Source: Planctomycetaceae bacterium
GTDB lineage: Bacteria > Planctomycetota > Planctomycetia > Planctomycetales > Planctomycetaceae
Assembly: GCA_024742875.1 (NCBI GenBank)
Contig: JANSXP010000004.1
Location: forward strand, 159,284-223,283
DNA: 64,000 nt
Direction of reading: 5' to 3'
The position numbers and the translations under genes were made by a program. Positions 11,891-21,243 of this stretch are shown in pieces. The notes beneath the pieces were generated by a model. It saw only the letters and a list, made by a program, of their open reading frames with translations, had not been told where the DNA came from and searched no databases. How positions within the stretch are numbered: position 1 is the first letter of the stretch; each line of letters opens with the position of its first letter.

Positions 11891-12178
11891 GTGGCTCAGG
11901 TGGCCCTCTGCGAGCCACCTGCTGCGGCAAAGTGGTATCCGGGCTCGGGCCCGCGATCGTGGTTGTGACTCGGGAAACCGGTAAAAACGGATCAGACAAT
12001 TCTGTCCGCAAAATCCTGATATTCCCACAAGTTACCTAACCGGAACGATCGATATAAACACAAGACATCTGGTGTCAGTAGATCAGGTGCAATCTATGCG
12101 GACCGACAACACGACGTTGTGGTCAGCAACTTAGTTCCTTCCGGGTCTTCACCCGTTTTTTTGGTAGGGATGAATGCA
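11891..12178 (+). promoter_or_regulatory. Leader/promoter region of the lipoprotein gene
   Basis: This non-coding stretch is AT-richer around GGAACGATCGATATAAACAC (12042-12061), which contains a TATAAA-like -10 and a GGAAC that could be an ECF-type -35. The spacing of either reading is not ideal, so this is only a candidate. Confidence 0.25.
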
Positions 12179-12763
12179 ATGCAGACGTTCAGCAGACATC
12201 TTAAACGATGGGGCGTGCTAACGACTATCTGCCTGATGACCTTCGTCAACAGCGGTTGTACGTTGACCGGTGGTTTCATCGGCGTGCTTTACGAATATAT
12301 GCTGTTCTGGGAGACTCTCCCGGTCATGCCCATCACGCCGTACCATACGCAGCGGCTGGAGGACGAGCTGCATCGCGAGGAACGCTACGACCGCGTTCCC
12401 GTACTGGACCCCATCGAGGGTGCCAATGCTCCGATCTTCTGTGTGGACCCACCGTCGGACGACCAGGTCATCCGGGCGTTGCCGGATGAAGTGGGCGGCG
12501 GCATCGCCTTCCTGCAGGAGACGCAGCGAAACAACGTTCGCATCGTTGTCGAGCCGATCGTCGACCGACTCGACGAGTGCAAAGTCTACCCCCATGTTGG
12601 CCCGGCCAGACTGCACCACTGCCACTACAAGTGCACGGTGTACTATGACAAGACCATCCGCTCATACTGGCCTATCCCGTTCACTCACACGGACCAGACA
12701 GAAGAAGTCGTCTACATCGACAAAGACCACCTGATCCGCTGTGCCGGACCGGTCGTCAACTAA
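12179..12763 (+). CDS. Putative lipoprotein, planctomycete-type hypothetical
   Basis: A 194-residue protein with a lipoprotein signal: a basic start (MQTFSRHLKRW), a hydrophobic helix and a lipobox ending VNSGC near residue 27. The mature part has no family I can name. It is rich in conserved-looking aromatic, His and Cys residues (HHCHYKCTVYYD) and acidic/proline segments. ATG 12179 was chosen because AGGG lies nine bases upstream; ATG 12170 is too close to it. A terminator follows 30 bases after the stop, so the gene is probably monocistronic. Confidence 0.7.
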   Translation: MQTFSRHLKRWGVLTTICLMTFVNSGCTLTGGFIGVLYEYMLFWETLPVMPITPYHTQRLEDELHREERYDRVPVLDPIEGANAPIFCVDPPSDDQVIRALPDEVGGGIAFLQETQRNNVRIVVEPIVDRLDECKVYPHVGPARLHHCHYKCTVYYDKTIRSYWPIPFTHTDQTEEVVYIDKDHLIRCAGPVVN

Positions 12764-12793
12764 GACGCCACACACCTGCTGACACCACCAGAC

Positions 12794-12824
12794 AAAGCCG
12801 ACTCCCACGGGACGTCGGCTTTTC
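12794..12824 (+). terminator. Rho-independent terminator
   Basis: Stem AAGCCGAC / GTCGGCTT with an 11-base loop and a TTTTC tail, directly after the lipoprotein gene. Confidence 0.85.
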
Positions 12825-12880
12825 TTATGCGCGTGAGACAAAGACCGGCTGCCGCCCCGCCCAAAACACTCGTGCGAAGA

Positions 12881-13327
12881 TCAGTCTTCGAGCATCTCCT
12901 GCAAAGTTTCGTAGCGAAACTCCATACCTTCGGAGATGGATTCCTGCACTTTGTCAGCGGTCATGACAAATCCCAGCATGCCGCCGGGTGGTTCAAATTC
13001 AATTTCGTCAATCAGCTCGCACGAATTGTCGCCGGTGGCACGAATCGTCTGCGTATGAATCCACTTGCGGGTGGGCCCATCGGTTTGCTCGGCCACAATT
13101 TCGGTCTCCGACACGGACGTCCACTGATGGATAATCCGCTGTTTGAACCCATAGGCCGACACGCGAAATTCGATGTTTGCGCCGGCCGTCACCTGTTCGG
13201 GAGCGTTCAGAATTTCCAGCTCCAGTTCCGGATCGCTGATCTCCGGCAGATTGGCCGTCGCTCCCAGAAACTGACGCAGGCAGGCCGCGCTGCATTGCAG
13301 CTGAGCGGATGTCGTGGATGTTGGCAT
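12881..13327 (-). CDS. SRPBCC-like ligand-binding protein
   Basis: The 148-residue protein has the pattern of the START/SRPBCC helix-grip fold. Its centre has alternating beta strands (ITAGANIEFRV-type segment, QRIIHQWTSVSETEIVAEQ, RKWIHTQTI). A GDNSCELIDEIEFEPP segment and a long amphipathic C-terminal helix (EGMEFRYETLQEML) follow. Related proteins bind hydrophobic ligands or act as cyclases. No catalytic residue can be assigned. ATG 13327 begins the homologous part; the track start adds an unrelated 22 residues. It stands alone and converges on the lipoprotein gene. Confidence 0.65.
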   Translation of the reverse strand: MPTSTTSAQLQCSAACLRQFLGATANLPEISDPELELEILNAPEQVTAGANIEFRVSAYGFKQRIIHQWTSVSETEIVAEQTDGPTRKWIHTQTIRATGDNSCELIDEIEFEPPGGMLGFVMTADKVQESISEGMEFRYETLQEMLED

Positions 13328-13775
13328 AAGAATTCGATGTCGAAGACAGGTTCTGACAGGCCACACAGCAGGACTGCGGGCAGGAATTGACAAAACGGCC
13401 GGGGCCGGCGTTTAACCAGGAAACCTTCGGCCGCAGACCATCAGGGCGCCCCCCTTGGCGGGAACTGCCAGCTGGCCGGTACGAGCGCCACGGTGCGTTG
13501 CTCTGTCCCCAGTGTACACGTCCGCGCGTCCTTCACCCAATGAGTGGCGCACGTCAGTCTCTGTCGCGGGAATCCACTCGAATCCGCCGGCAGTCACTGG
13601 GACATCCCGGCACCTGGTCTGATCACCCGCTGGAGATCCCTTGACAGTGTGAGTGGAAGGGTTAATGTGGTCGAGGTGTTTGATCAGGTAAAATCCTGAC
13701 GATCCACGAGATTCGCCTTCAGCGGGCCTGGAGCGGTTCGCATCAAAAATTGCAGCAATTTACTGAGGCTGTTGA
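13328..13775. other. Intergenic, 448 bases, divergent promoter region
   Basis: This lies between the SRPBCC gene (minus) and the STAS gene (plus). Short ORFs on both strands show no domain-like composition. No clear promoter or repeat was recognised; GAGG eight bases before 13776 is the STAS ribosome binding site. Confidence 0.35.
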
Positions 13776-14126
13776 ATGTCAGATCAGCGTATTGATATCG
13801 AAGAAATCGGTGAAGTCACCGTCGCCCGTTTTCTGGACAAGAAAATCCTCGACGAGGCCAATATCGATAAGATCGGAAGTGAGCTGTTCGGACTGGTGGA
13901 GCAGGACGGTCGCAAAAACATCATCCTCGACTTTTCGCTGGTCGAGTATCTCTCAAGTGCGGCCCTGGGCAAGTTGATTACGATGCACAAGAAAGTGGCC
14001 CACGCTGGCGGGACCTGTGCACTTTGCAACATTCAGAAAGACATTCTGGACGTCTTCAAAATCACACAGCTGCACAAGGTACTGACGCTCTGCACGGACC
14101 TTGACGACGCTCTGGGCAAGTTCTAG
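13776..14126 (+). CDS. STAS-domain anti-sigma factor antagonist
   Basis: A 116-residue single STAS domain of the RsbV/SpoIIAA type. The phosphorylation loop is present as YLSSAALGKL near residue 57, with a Ser at the regulatory site. Such proteins bind and inhibit an anti-sigma kinase when unphosphorylated. The gene directly downstream is a matching HATPase, so the two probably form a partner-switch pair. No PP2C phosphatase or sigma factor gene is adjacent, so the downstream target is unknown. Confidence 0.9.
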   Translation: MSDQRIDIEEIGEVTVARFLDKKILDEANIDKIGSELFGLVEQDGRKNIILDFSLVEYLSSAALGKLITMHKKVAHAGGTCALCNIQKDILDVFKITQLHKVLTLCTDLDDALGKF

Positions 14127-14137
14127 CCCGACGCTGC

Positions 14138-14158
14138 CAGGGCACACTGTGTGCCCTG
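14138..14158 (+). promoter_or_regulatory. Intercistronic perfect hairpin
   Basis: CAGGGCACAC T GTGTGCCCTG is a 21-base perfect inverted repeat with a single central base. It lies between the STAS and HATPase genes and has no T-run. It could tune the ratio of the two partners through mRNA stability, or be a protein-binding site. Confidence 0.6.
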
Positions 14159-14228
14159 ACGCGAATGGCGTGATTCTGCCCGCCGCCGGTTTCGTCCAGC
14201 GCACCTCCCTGCTGCAAACACCTTTGAC

Positions 14229-14666
14229 ATGTCCGATCCGTCTGTGCTGTCTGTTCAAATCCCCAGCGACACGAGTGAAGGTCTCGTGGTGCAGGAGCAG
14301 ATCATTAGCCTGATGGAGCAGCACGAATACAGCATGCGTGACGTGTTCGCGATGCGGCTGTCCCTGGAAGAAGCCATTACCAACGCCATCAGGCACGGCA
14401 ATCGGGGCGACAGGGACAAGCAGGTCACCATCAATGCGACGGTGTCTGACGAAAAACTTCGGGTCGAGGTGGAAGACGAGGGCGAAGGTTTCGATCCGGA
14501 TGACGTGCCGGATCCCACATCGGCCGAATTCATCGAACGTCCGTCCGGTCGCGGCCTGATGCTGATGCGGGCCTACCTGAATTTCGTGGAGTACTCCAAC
14601 GGTGGTCGTCGCATCACCATGGAACGTGAACGCAATTCAGAGCTTCCAATTATCGAAGACGACTAA
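14229..14666 (+). CDS. Anti-sigma regulatory serine kinase (RsbW-like HATPase)
   Basis: A 145-residue GHKL-fold protein. The N-box is EEAITNAIRHGN (near residue 48), the G1 box VEDEGEGFDP and the G2 box GRGLMLM, all needed for ATP binding. Family members phosphorylate a STAS partner on Ser and sequester a sigma factor. The STAS gene 100 bases upstream is the likely partner. The acidic C-terminus (ELPIIEDD) is unremarkable. Confidence 0.9.
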   Translation: MSDPSVLSVQIPSDTSEGLVVQEQIISLMEQHEYSMRDVFAMRLSLEEAITNAIRHGNRGDRDKQVTINATVSDEKLRVEVEDEGEGFDPDDVPDPTSAEFIERPSGRGLMLMRAYLNFVEYSNGGRRITMERERNSELPIIEDD

Positions 14667-14701
14667 GCTGGGCCATGGCTTTAGCCGCTTCCCGTCTGGC
14701 C

Positions 14702-16105
14702 TTAATGCCTGGAAGCCAGCTCCCGGGCAGTGTCCAGCAGCATCTCCCGTAACAGGCGCAGAGAGTCATGTGCCTCCTCGTCGGTCATGCACATGGGCGG
14801 GGACACGCGAATCACACGTCCCGCGAGGGGCCCCAGCATGTGGATGCCGTTCCCCTTTTGGTCGCCCTGATAGCACCGCTGCACAACCGCATTCGCCACA
14901 TGCGCAGCATCCGTGTGTCCGCAGTCATCACATTCGATTCCGTACACCATGCCTTCGCCGCGAACACGGCCGATGACGCCCGTCTCTTTCAGTGCACAAA
15001 GCGCGGGAATGAAGATCTGCTCCAGTTCTCGGGTCCGCGCCAGAATGCCTGTGCTTTCAAATTCATCCAGCGTGGCCAGCACAGCAGCCGAAGAGACAGG
15101 ATTGGCACTCCAGGTGTCAGACGTATCACCGTACCCCATCAGATCGCAGACATCGCGGCGGCCCACTGCGGCACTGACAGGGACACCGTTGCCCAGACCT
15201 TTGCCCAGACAGACGAAGTCCGGCTCCAGACCGTACTTCTCAAAGGCATACATCGTGCCCGTGCGACCAAAATTGGACTGCACCTCATCCAGAATAAACA
15301 GAATGTCCCGTTCACGGCAGAACCGCTGCAGCAACTGAAGGTACTCAGCCGGCGGATGATAACTGCCTCCGCCTCCCAAATAGGGCTCGGTGATCAGACA
15401 GCCGACAGGGTGCTCCGCGGCTGCCACAACTTCCTCCAGTTCCTGCCGATAGAAGTCTTCAGCGAACGGCTTCCCGGGCGTCTCCAGATCTGAGCACTCT
15501 TCACGGGGAAAGGTGAGAAATCGAACGCGAGGGTCGCGTTCGGCGTCTTTTTCGCTGCCGGTGACAGCACCCGACAATCCTTTTTTGCCATGGAATCCAA
15601 AGCGAGTCGCCAGCACGCCGGGTCGGGCCGGATCGCGTCGCATGCAGGCCCAGAGAGCCTTCTGCACGGCTTCCGATCCGGAGGCCGCCCAGATCACAGA
15701 TTCCAGTCGTCCGCCGCCGGGGCTGTTCTGCAGGCTGGCCGCCAGACGGCTGCTGGCCTCTGCTTCCAGCGGTGTGATCGCGTTGTAGGCGGTCAGCGAC
15801 ACCGCCTCGACAAAACCTGTTGTTTCGGGGGCCTGCTGATCCCAGCCGAGGTAACTGCGAAACCGACCCAGCCAGGCAACCGGGTTGTGCCCAAGGTTGG
15901 CCACCAGGACGCCGGACGAGTAGTCGTACAGTCGGCGGCCTTCCGGCGTCCAGTGAAAAACGCCGGCGGAACGTTCCAGCACAGCCTGTGTGGGCGTGTA
16001 GGTCCGCAGCGAATGCGGCTCCGTGTCTCCGATCTGCTGCCGAATGTGATTCGACGCCTCTTCGCCGGTAAAAGAAATCACATGAGATGTTCTGTCAGCC
16101 GTCAT
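14702..16105 (-). CDS. Class III PLP-dependent aminotransferase
   Basis: The 467-residue protein shows family landmarks. ASGSEAVQKAL is the phosphate loop, ILDEVQSNFGRTG the cofactor Asp/Gln region, and CLGKGLGNGVPVSA carries the PLP lysine; TWSANPVSSAA is also present. Members transfer amino groups from omega-amino donors such as ornithine, 4-aminobutyrate or acetylornithine. The substrate is not deducible. ATG 16105 with GGGGG upstream was preferred; ATG 16150 and 16204 are in frame. It lies downstream of the DUF2760 gene on the same strand. Confidence 0.88.
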   Translation of the reverse strand: MTADRTSHVISFTGEEASNHIRQQIGDTEPHSLRTYTPTQAVLERSAGVFHWTPEGRRLYDYSSGVLVANLGHNPVAWLGRFRSYLGWDQQAPETTGFVEAVSLTAYNAITPLEAEASSRLAASLQNSPGGGRLESVIWAASGSEAVQKALWACMRRDPARPGVLATRFGFHGKKGLSGAVTGSEKDAERDPRVRFLTFPREECSDLETPGKPFAEDFYRQELEEVVAAAEHPVGCLITEPYLGGGGSYHPPAEYLQLLQRFCRERDILFILDEVQSNFGRTGTMYAFEKYGLEPDFVCLGKGLGNGVPVSAAVGRRDVCDLMGYGDTSDTWSANPVSSAAVLATLDEFESTGILARTRELEQIFIPALCALKETGVIGRVRGEGMVYGIECDDCGHTDAAHVANAVVQRCYQGDQKGNGIHMLGPLAGRVIRVSPPMCMTDEEAHDSLRLLREMLLDTARELASRH

Positions 16106-16209
16106 CTTTGCCCCCACATTCTCGCCAACCACAGCTGTCGGACGGCCCATCGCCAGCCACTGCCGCAGCGGGGGCTGCTTGAAGCCGAAGCGTGCTGTCT
16201 TCAAAGCGA

Positions 16210-16734
16210 CTATGTCACCTGAATCTCGGCAGGCACCACCACATGAATGCCGGCCTCATCGCCCGTCCACTCCGGCACGTCACACCGGGAAGCCTGCCAG
16301 CCATGGTGCATCAGTTCACCGGACGCCGCACCGGAGGATTGCGACACGCTGCCCGTCAGGCGGTATTTGCTGCTGGCTGCATCCTCTACGGACACCGTGC
16401 TGCCCTCTGCCTGATCGACAACAGCCGAGAGGCCAAACATGCGATCGATCACGTCCTTGCAGCCTTTGTGAACTTCCCGTACGGCCGCTCCCACCTGAGC
16501 GTCGGAGTAGCCGTCGATCGGCTCGTTCACGAAGTCAACAAAACGGGCATCTCGCTGCAGAGCCGCCAGCAGTGTGACGGCCTCGCTCCGGGCCGGTTTT
16601 TCCGGTTCCGGTTCCGGAGCGGGAGCTGGTTCCGGGGCGGGCAGTTTCTCTGTGGAGTCCGAGAGTGCAGACAGTACTTTCTGTGCTGTCTCGCCGCTGA
16701 ACAGAATTTTGAAGGCAAGTCCAAGACGTCCCAT
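16210..16734 (-). CDS. DUF2760-domain protein
   Basis: The 174-residue protein starts with a short hydrophobic helix (MGRLGLAFKILF), then a Pro/Glu/Ala linker with PEPAPAPEPEPE repeats. The C-terminal DUF2760-like domain has RDARFVDFVNEPI, YSDAQVGAAVREVHKGC, a YRLTGSV segment and LMHHGW. The function of this family is unknown. The neighbour downstream is the aminotransferase. Confidence 0.75.
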   Translation of the reverse strand: MGRLGLAFKILFSGETAQKVLSALSDSTEKLPAPEPAPAPEPEPEKPARSEAVTLLAALQRDARFVDFVNEPIDGYSDAQVGAAVREVHKGCKDVIDRMFGLSAVVDQAEGSTVSVEDAASSKYRLTGSVSQSSGAASGELMHHGWQASRCDVPEWTGDEAGIHVVVPAEIQVT

Positions 16735-16969
16735 GATCGATCTGTGATCCTGTGTGAATTATCAAAAGCACGGTGGGACCGGACTGTCTGCCATCGGAGC
16801 GTCCGGGCCCATACTGCAACGTATCCACCTGGCCGGCATTGCACAATTACGCGACCAAATCCGGCCGCCTGATTTTGCAGATCCAATCTGCCAGTCGGCC
16901 ATCACCCAGCGCGAATCGGGGCGTTGGCGGTGGCCCGGTGATCACTGCACTGGCCGGTTCACGGCTGCA

Positions 16970-19282
16970 CTAGCCGCGGGACTCCTTTTCGGCTTCCCAC
17001 TCCTCGGGTGAGAACAACACATCACGTGCCTGAGCGCCATTGTACTGCCCCACGATGCCGTCTTCCGCCATCCAGTCGATCATCCGCGAGGCGCGTCCAT
17101 AGCCGATTCCCAGACACCGCTGCAGCAGCGAGCAGCTGCCACGGCCTTCCCGCACGACGACGTCAATGGCATCATGATACAGGTCATCATTCTGACGGGG
17201 ACCGGCATCACCCGAGCTGTCGCCGCCACCGGACGATCCGCTGCGCGCGACCACCTGCTCCAGTTCCTCGCTGTATTCCGGCTCGATGTCTCCGAAGAAG
17301 TCGATCACATCGTTGATCTCTTCATCGCTGACATAGGTGCCCTGAGCACGCGTCAGGCTGCTGGTACCAGGCGCCAGATACAGCATGTCGCCGCAGCCGA
17401 GCAGACGTTCGGCTCCGTTATCGTCGATGACGACGCGACTGTCCATTTTGCTGGCCACCTGGAAGGACACACGTGCCGGCAGATTGGATTTGATCAGGCC
17501 GGTGATGACATCCACCGTGGGCTTCTGCGTGGCGAGCACCAGATGGATGCCAACCGCTCGCGACTTTTGAGCCAGACGGATGATATGCGCTTCCACATCC
17601 TTGCCGCTGGTCATCATCAGATCCGCCATTTCATCGGCGATGATCACGATGTACGGCATCTTGTGTGGGACGCTCTGTGCTTCTTCGTGCAGTTCACTGA
17701 TACCCATTTTCGACAGTACGGTGCTGCGGTCCAGCTTGTTGAAACCGTCAAGATGTCGCACGCCGACTTTCGAAAGCAGGTCGTATCGTTCCTCCATCTT
17801 GTCAACTGCCCACGCCAGCACGGCCTCCGCCTTCTTCATGTCCGTAATGACCGGATGCATGAGGTGAGGCAGCGTTTTGTAAGGGCTCAGCTCGACCATC
17901 TTGGGGTCGATCATCAGCATCTTCACTTCGTCCGGCGTGCGGGTCATCAGCATCGACAGAATCAGCGAGTTCAGGCACACACTCTTACCGGTGCCCGTGC
18001 GGCCGGCAATCAGCAGGTGCGGCATTTTGGCCAGATCAACGGCCAGTGAACGACCGCTGACATCCTTGCCGAAGTACAGCGGGATTTTCATCTCATCAGA
18101 CTTCGCACCGGTCGCCTGAATCAGCTCCTTCAACCGGACTGTCACCTGCTTCTCATTCGGCACCTCCACGCCAACGGTGTTCTTGCCGGGAATGGGGGCC
18201 ACAACTCGCACAGAAGGAACACGCAGCGCGATGGCCAGGTCGTCTTCCAGCGCGGTCACTTTATTCAGCCGCAGGCCTGGCTCCAGATCCAGTTCAAACT
18301 GAGTCACCGTCGGGCCGGTGTCAACTTCGGAAACGCGAATGTTCAGGCCAAACTGGCTAAACGTTTTTTCGAGAGTGGCCGCCGCAATGCGCGCCTTTTT
18401 GGCCAGCAGCCCGTAGGGAAAATCTTCCGGCTCTTCGAGCAAAGCCAGGTCAGGCAGATTGTATTGCTGCGGTTCGTATGGTTCGTCATCGAAACCGGAA
18501 TGCACGGTCAGCTCAACGGGCGGATTGATTTTCAAAGCGTCCGCGTCGTCTGGGCCGTCTTCGTCGTCTGCGAAATCTTCATCGTCCCAGTGTTCTTCAT
18601 CACTGACCGTTTCGTCACGAAGGGAGTCCTCCTGTTCGACGGGCGTATTGATGGAGATCGTCGCGAGTTGCTCTTCCTCCGGGTCCTCAGTGCGTGGACG
18701 CGGCTTCAGCGCAGAAGCCACGGACGCCATGCCGGCACCCACGGCCAGCGGCAGTGAGGCCAGACGCACACCGGGAGAGGCAACAGACCAAAGAGGGGAC
18801 AGCATCCAGCCGGACAGGAATCCGCAGGCCAGGAGAATCATCACACCAACGGCTGAGAAGCCATCGTGAAGCAGCACGCCCGTCCATGCCCCAATGACAC
18901 CTCCGCTGCCGTAAATGGAATCGGAGTGCAGATTGGGCACCAGCACCTGCAAAGCCGCACAGGTGGAAACCACCAGCAGCAGCGTTCCGGCGATAGCCAG
19001 CCAGTTGCGTTTGGGCATCTCTCGGGAAAACAGACTGACATCCCATGCCACAAGCACGGCCAGCGCCATCCAGACACCGGCCCCCAGCAGTTGCTTGCCA
19101 TAGTGGGCAATCGTGGCCCCCGTCGTTCCGCAGATGTTGATCGGCGTCTGCCGGGCCGGAAATACCAGATCGGAAGGTGGGTCCGCAGGGTCGTAACTGA
19201 GAAAACTCAAACCAACGAACACGACCAGGGCCATCAGCCCCAGCGCGAGTACGTCGTTTCGAAATCGTTCGTAGTCGAACAT
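16970..19282 (-). CDS. ftsK: DNA translocase FtsK/SpoIIIE
   Basis: This membrane-anchored ATPase pumps DNA at the division septum and aids chromosome dimer resolution. The 770-residue protein has four membrane helices in the first ~170 residues, an acidic linker (SDEEHWDDEDFADDEDG) and the alpha/beta translocase motor. Walker A is LLIAGRTGTGKSVCLN near residue 427, with a downstream MLMIDPKMVELS. The C-terminal winged-helix gamma domain has GRGSCSLLQRCLGIGYGRA. ATG 19282 starts the conserved region. A FtsK essential for division is notable because most planctomycetes lack FtsZ. Confidence 0.95.
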   Translation of the reverse strand: MFDYERFRNDVLALGLMALVVFVGLSFLSYDPADPPSDLVFPARQTPINICGTTGATIAHYGKQLLGAGVWMALAVLVAWDVSLFSREMPKRNWLAIAGTLLLVVSTCAALQVLVPNLHSDSIYGSGGVIGAWTGVLLHDGFSAVGVMILLACGFLSGWMLSPLWSVASPGVRLASLPLAVGAGMASVASALKPRPRTEDPEEEQLATISINTPVEQEDSLRDETVSDEEHWDDEDFADDEDGPDDADALKINPPVELTVHSGFDDEPYEPQQYNLPDLALLEEPEDFPYGLLAKKARIAAATLEKTFSQFGLNIRVSEVDTGPTVTQFELDLEPGLRLNKVTALEDDLAIALRVPSVRVVAPIPGKNTVGVEVPNEKQVTVRLKELIQATGAKSDEMKIPLYFGKDVSGRSLAVDLAKMPHLLIAGRTGTGKSVCLNSLILSMLMTRTPDEVKMLMIDPKMVELSPYKTLPHLMHPVITDMKKAEAVLAWAVDKMEERYDLLSKVGVRHLDGFNKLDRSTVLSKMGISELHEEAQSVPHKMPYIVIIADEMADLMMTSGKDVEAHIIRLAQKSRAVGIHLVLATQKPTVDVITGLIKSNLPARVSFQVASKMDSRVVIDDNGAERLLGCGDMLYLAPGTSSLTRAQGTYVSDEEINDVIDFFGDIEPEYSEELEQVVARSGSSGGGDSSGDAGPRQNDDLYHDAIDVVVREGRGSCSLLQRCLGIGYGRASRMIDWMAEDGIVGQYNGAQARDVLFSPEEWEAEKESRG

Positions 19283-19866
19283 CGTTGAGTTTTCCAGGTA
19301 GGTGCCAGGCCGTCGTTTGACCTCCGACTCTGCGCACAAGGGGAGCGCAGACGCGAAAGCGAATGGAAAATTCCAGCTGGCAACCTGGCAGCAGACACCA
19401 GGTCACCGCGAAGGCGGGAGCAGCAAAATGCGACGGCACGATTTGCTGCCAGTGATGAAGGCCCCCCGAAGGGATGCTCAAGTTTATCACCCACTGCATG
19501 AGCTCGCCGGTCGATTTCGAACACCAGCCGGTCAAATCAGCGTCGCAGAAAGCGAAGCTGCCTGCTGTACGTGTCAGTGAAAAGGGCCGTCTGTAGGAAC
19601 TGACCGCGTTGTTTGTGCCGTACGATGCCCGACTGAAGCAAACCGGCTTTCCACAGCGCTGATTGGTGTTTGCCGCTTGACGGTAAAGCTGGTGAGCCGC
19701 TGGATTCTCTTCTGAACAACACCCGGGATTCTGGTTCTGTCAGTCAGCGAAACCCTGCCGGTCACAGGGACTGTGACGGTTGATGATACACTCGACAGCC
19801 CGCCACAATTGCGTGTCACTCGGCTTTTGCGCACACTGAACAGATCCTTTGTCCCCGGGAATCCGC
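19283..19866. other. Intergenic, 584 bases, between ftsK and the Nramp-like gene
   Basis: A divergent promoter region. The minus-strand ORFs overlapping it run into ftsK out of frame and are not credible. No RNA gene, repeat or clear promoter was recognised. Confidence 0.35.
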
Positions 19867-21198
19867 ATGACTCCAGACGCCACGCCGAACACATCTTCTG
19901 AGACCAGTCCGACTTCTGTGCCCCAGGCCTGGTACCGCCGGATTGGACCGGGGCTGATCACGGCCTGTGTGGTGATTGGGCCGGGCAGCATCATGACCAG
20001 TTCCACCATTGGAGCCAACGACGGCTACGCGATGCTGTGGGTGGTGGCTGTTTCGGTCGCCTTTATGCTGACGTACATGACACTTGGCGCACGACTGGGG
20101 GCCGTCAGTAATGCGGCTCCCGGTGATCTGATCCGTAAAAAGTCGGGCAAAGGTCTGGCGATCGCGATGGGAATCGGCGTGTTCTTTATCTCGGCCGCCT
20201 TTCAATCGGGAAACAACATTGGCCTGGCCGCCGCCTTCGAGCCGTTTGTGGAAAGCAAACAGGCGGTGTCAGCACTGATCGTGGGATTCAACCTGCTGGC
20301 CATCGGCTTTCTGTTTATCTTCCGCAATCTCTACCAGTCACTCGAACGGCTCATGACGGTTCTGGTTGGGCTGATGCTGGTCAGCTTTGCCATCAACCTG
20401 TTCAGCCTGAAGCCCAACCTGGGGGAACTGGCGGGAGGCTTTCGACCGTCACTGGGCACGTCGGGAGAAGTGCTGCCGGTGCTGGGCCTGATCGGCACCA
20501 CCTTTGTCATTACGGCCGCCTTTTATCAGGCGTATCTGGTGCGTCAAAAGGGCTGGAGAGTGGCCGATATCCAAAGCGGCCTGATCGACGCCCGCATCGG
20601 CTCGGCCATCATGTTTCTGATCACCCTGATGCTGATGTCCACCGCGGCCGCCGCGTTTTACGGGAAACAGGTTGAGCTCAATAACCCGGTGGCTGTGGCC
20701 ACGGCACTGGAGGCCACATTCGGTCCGTCCGCCAAGATCATTTTCTGCCTCGGACTGTTTTCCGCCGCGTACTCGTCGTTTCTGGTCAACTCCATGATTG
20801 GCGGCTTTATGGCGTCTGACGGCCTCGGCTTTGGCAGCGATGCCAACTGCAATGGTCCCAAAATCATGACGACGATTGCCCTGCTGACCGGCATGTCAGT
20901 GGGCGTGGCCGTGATCGCGTGGGATTTTGACCGCACTCCCACAATCATTGCCGCGCAAGCCGTCACTGTGATCGCCGCGCCACTGGTGGCAGGCGTGCTG
21001 CTGTGGCTCACCAGTTCGCGTGAAGTCATGGGCGATCACGTCAATGGACCGGTCACAGTCGTGTTTGCCGGCCTGGGGCTGCTGCTACTGGTGGCGATGG
21101 CCGCTAAGACAGCGTTTGTCGACATCCCGAAAAAAATCAGCGACTACACATCCACCCCGGCGACGGCCCCGAGCAACGGCGAATCCGCTCCAGATTGA
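19867..21198 (+). CDS. Nramp-related membrane transporter without the DPGN motif
   Basis: A 443-residue polytopic protein with about eleven membrane helices, related to Nramp/MntH metal transporters. TM1 reads IGPGLITACVVIGPGSIMTSS; canonical Nramp has DPGN where GPGS stands, so the Asp and Asn ligands are missing. The TM6 segment reads ITAAFYQAYLVRQ where the MPH methionine/histidine would be, so these are also lost. The scaffold (GPGL, ENAAY-like GNNIGLAAAFEP) is kept. It probably moves a different cation or substrate. ATG 19867 follows GGGAATCCGC. Confidence 0.85.
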   Translation: MTPDATPNTSSETSPTSVPQAWYRRIGPGLITACVVIGPGSIMTSSTIGANDGYAMLWVVAVSVAFMLTYMTLGARLGAVSNAAPGDLIRKKSGKGLAIAMGIGVFFISAAFQSGNNIGLAAAFEPFVESKQAVSALIVGFNLLAIGFLFIFRNLYQSLERLMTVLVGLMLVSFAINLFSLKPNLGELAGGFRPSLGTSGEVLPVLGLIGTTFVITAAFYQAYLVRQKGWRVADIQSGLIDARIGSAIMFLITLMLMSTAAAAFYGKQVELNNPVAVATALEATFGPSAKIIFCLGLFSAAYSSFLVNSMIGGFMASDGLGFGSDANCNGPKIMTTIALLTGMSVGVAVIAWDFDRTPTIIAAQAVTVIAAPLVAGVLLWLTSSREVMGDHVNGPVTVVFAGLGLLLLVAMAAKTAFVDIPKKISDYTSTPATAPSNGESAPD

Positions 21199-21206
21199 CG
21201 GGGCGT

Positions 21207-21227
21207 TGGGGAGCAGCCGACTCCCCA
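21207..21227. terminator. Hairpin between convergent genes
   Basis: A seven-base-pair stem TGGGGAG / CTCCCCA with a seven-base loop, nine bases after the Nramp-like stop. It has no T-run, so it is a weak terminator candidate. Confidence 0.45.
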
Positions 21228-21243
21228 CCTGGCGACGATTCGT

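Noticed and set aside
18687-19535. Minus-strand ORF of 282 residues
   Set aside because: It overlaps ftsK in another frame; the FtsK N-terminus with membrane helices explains the DNA.
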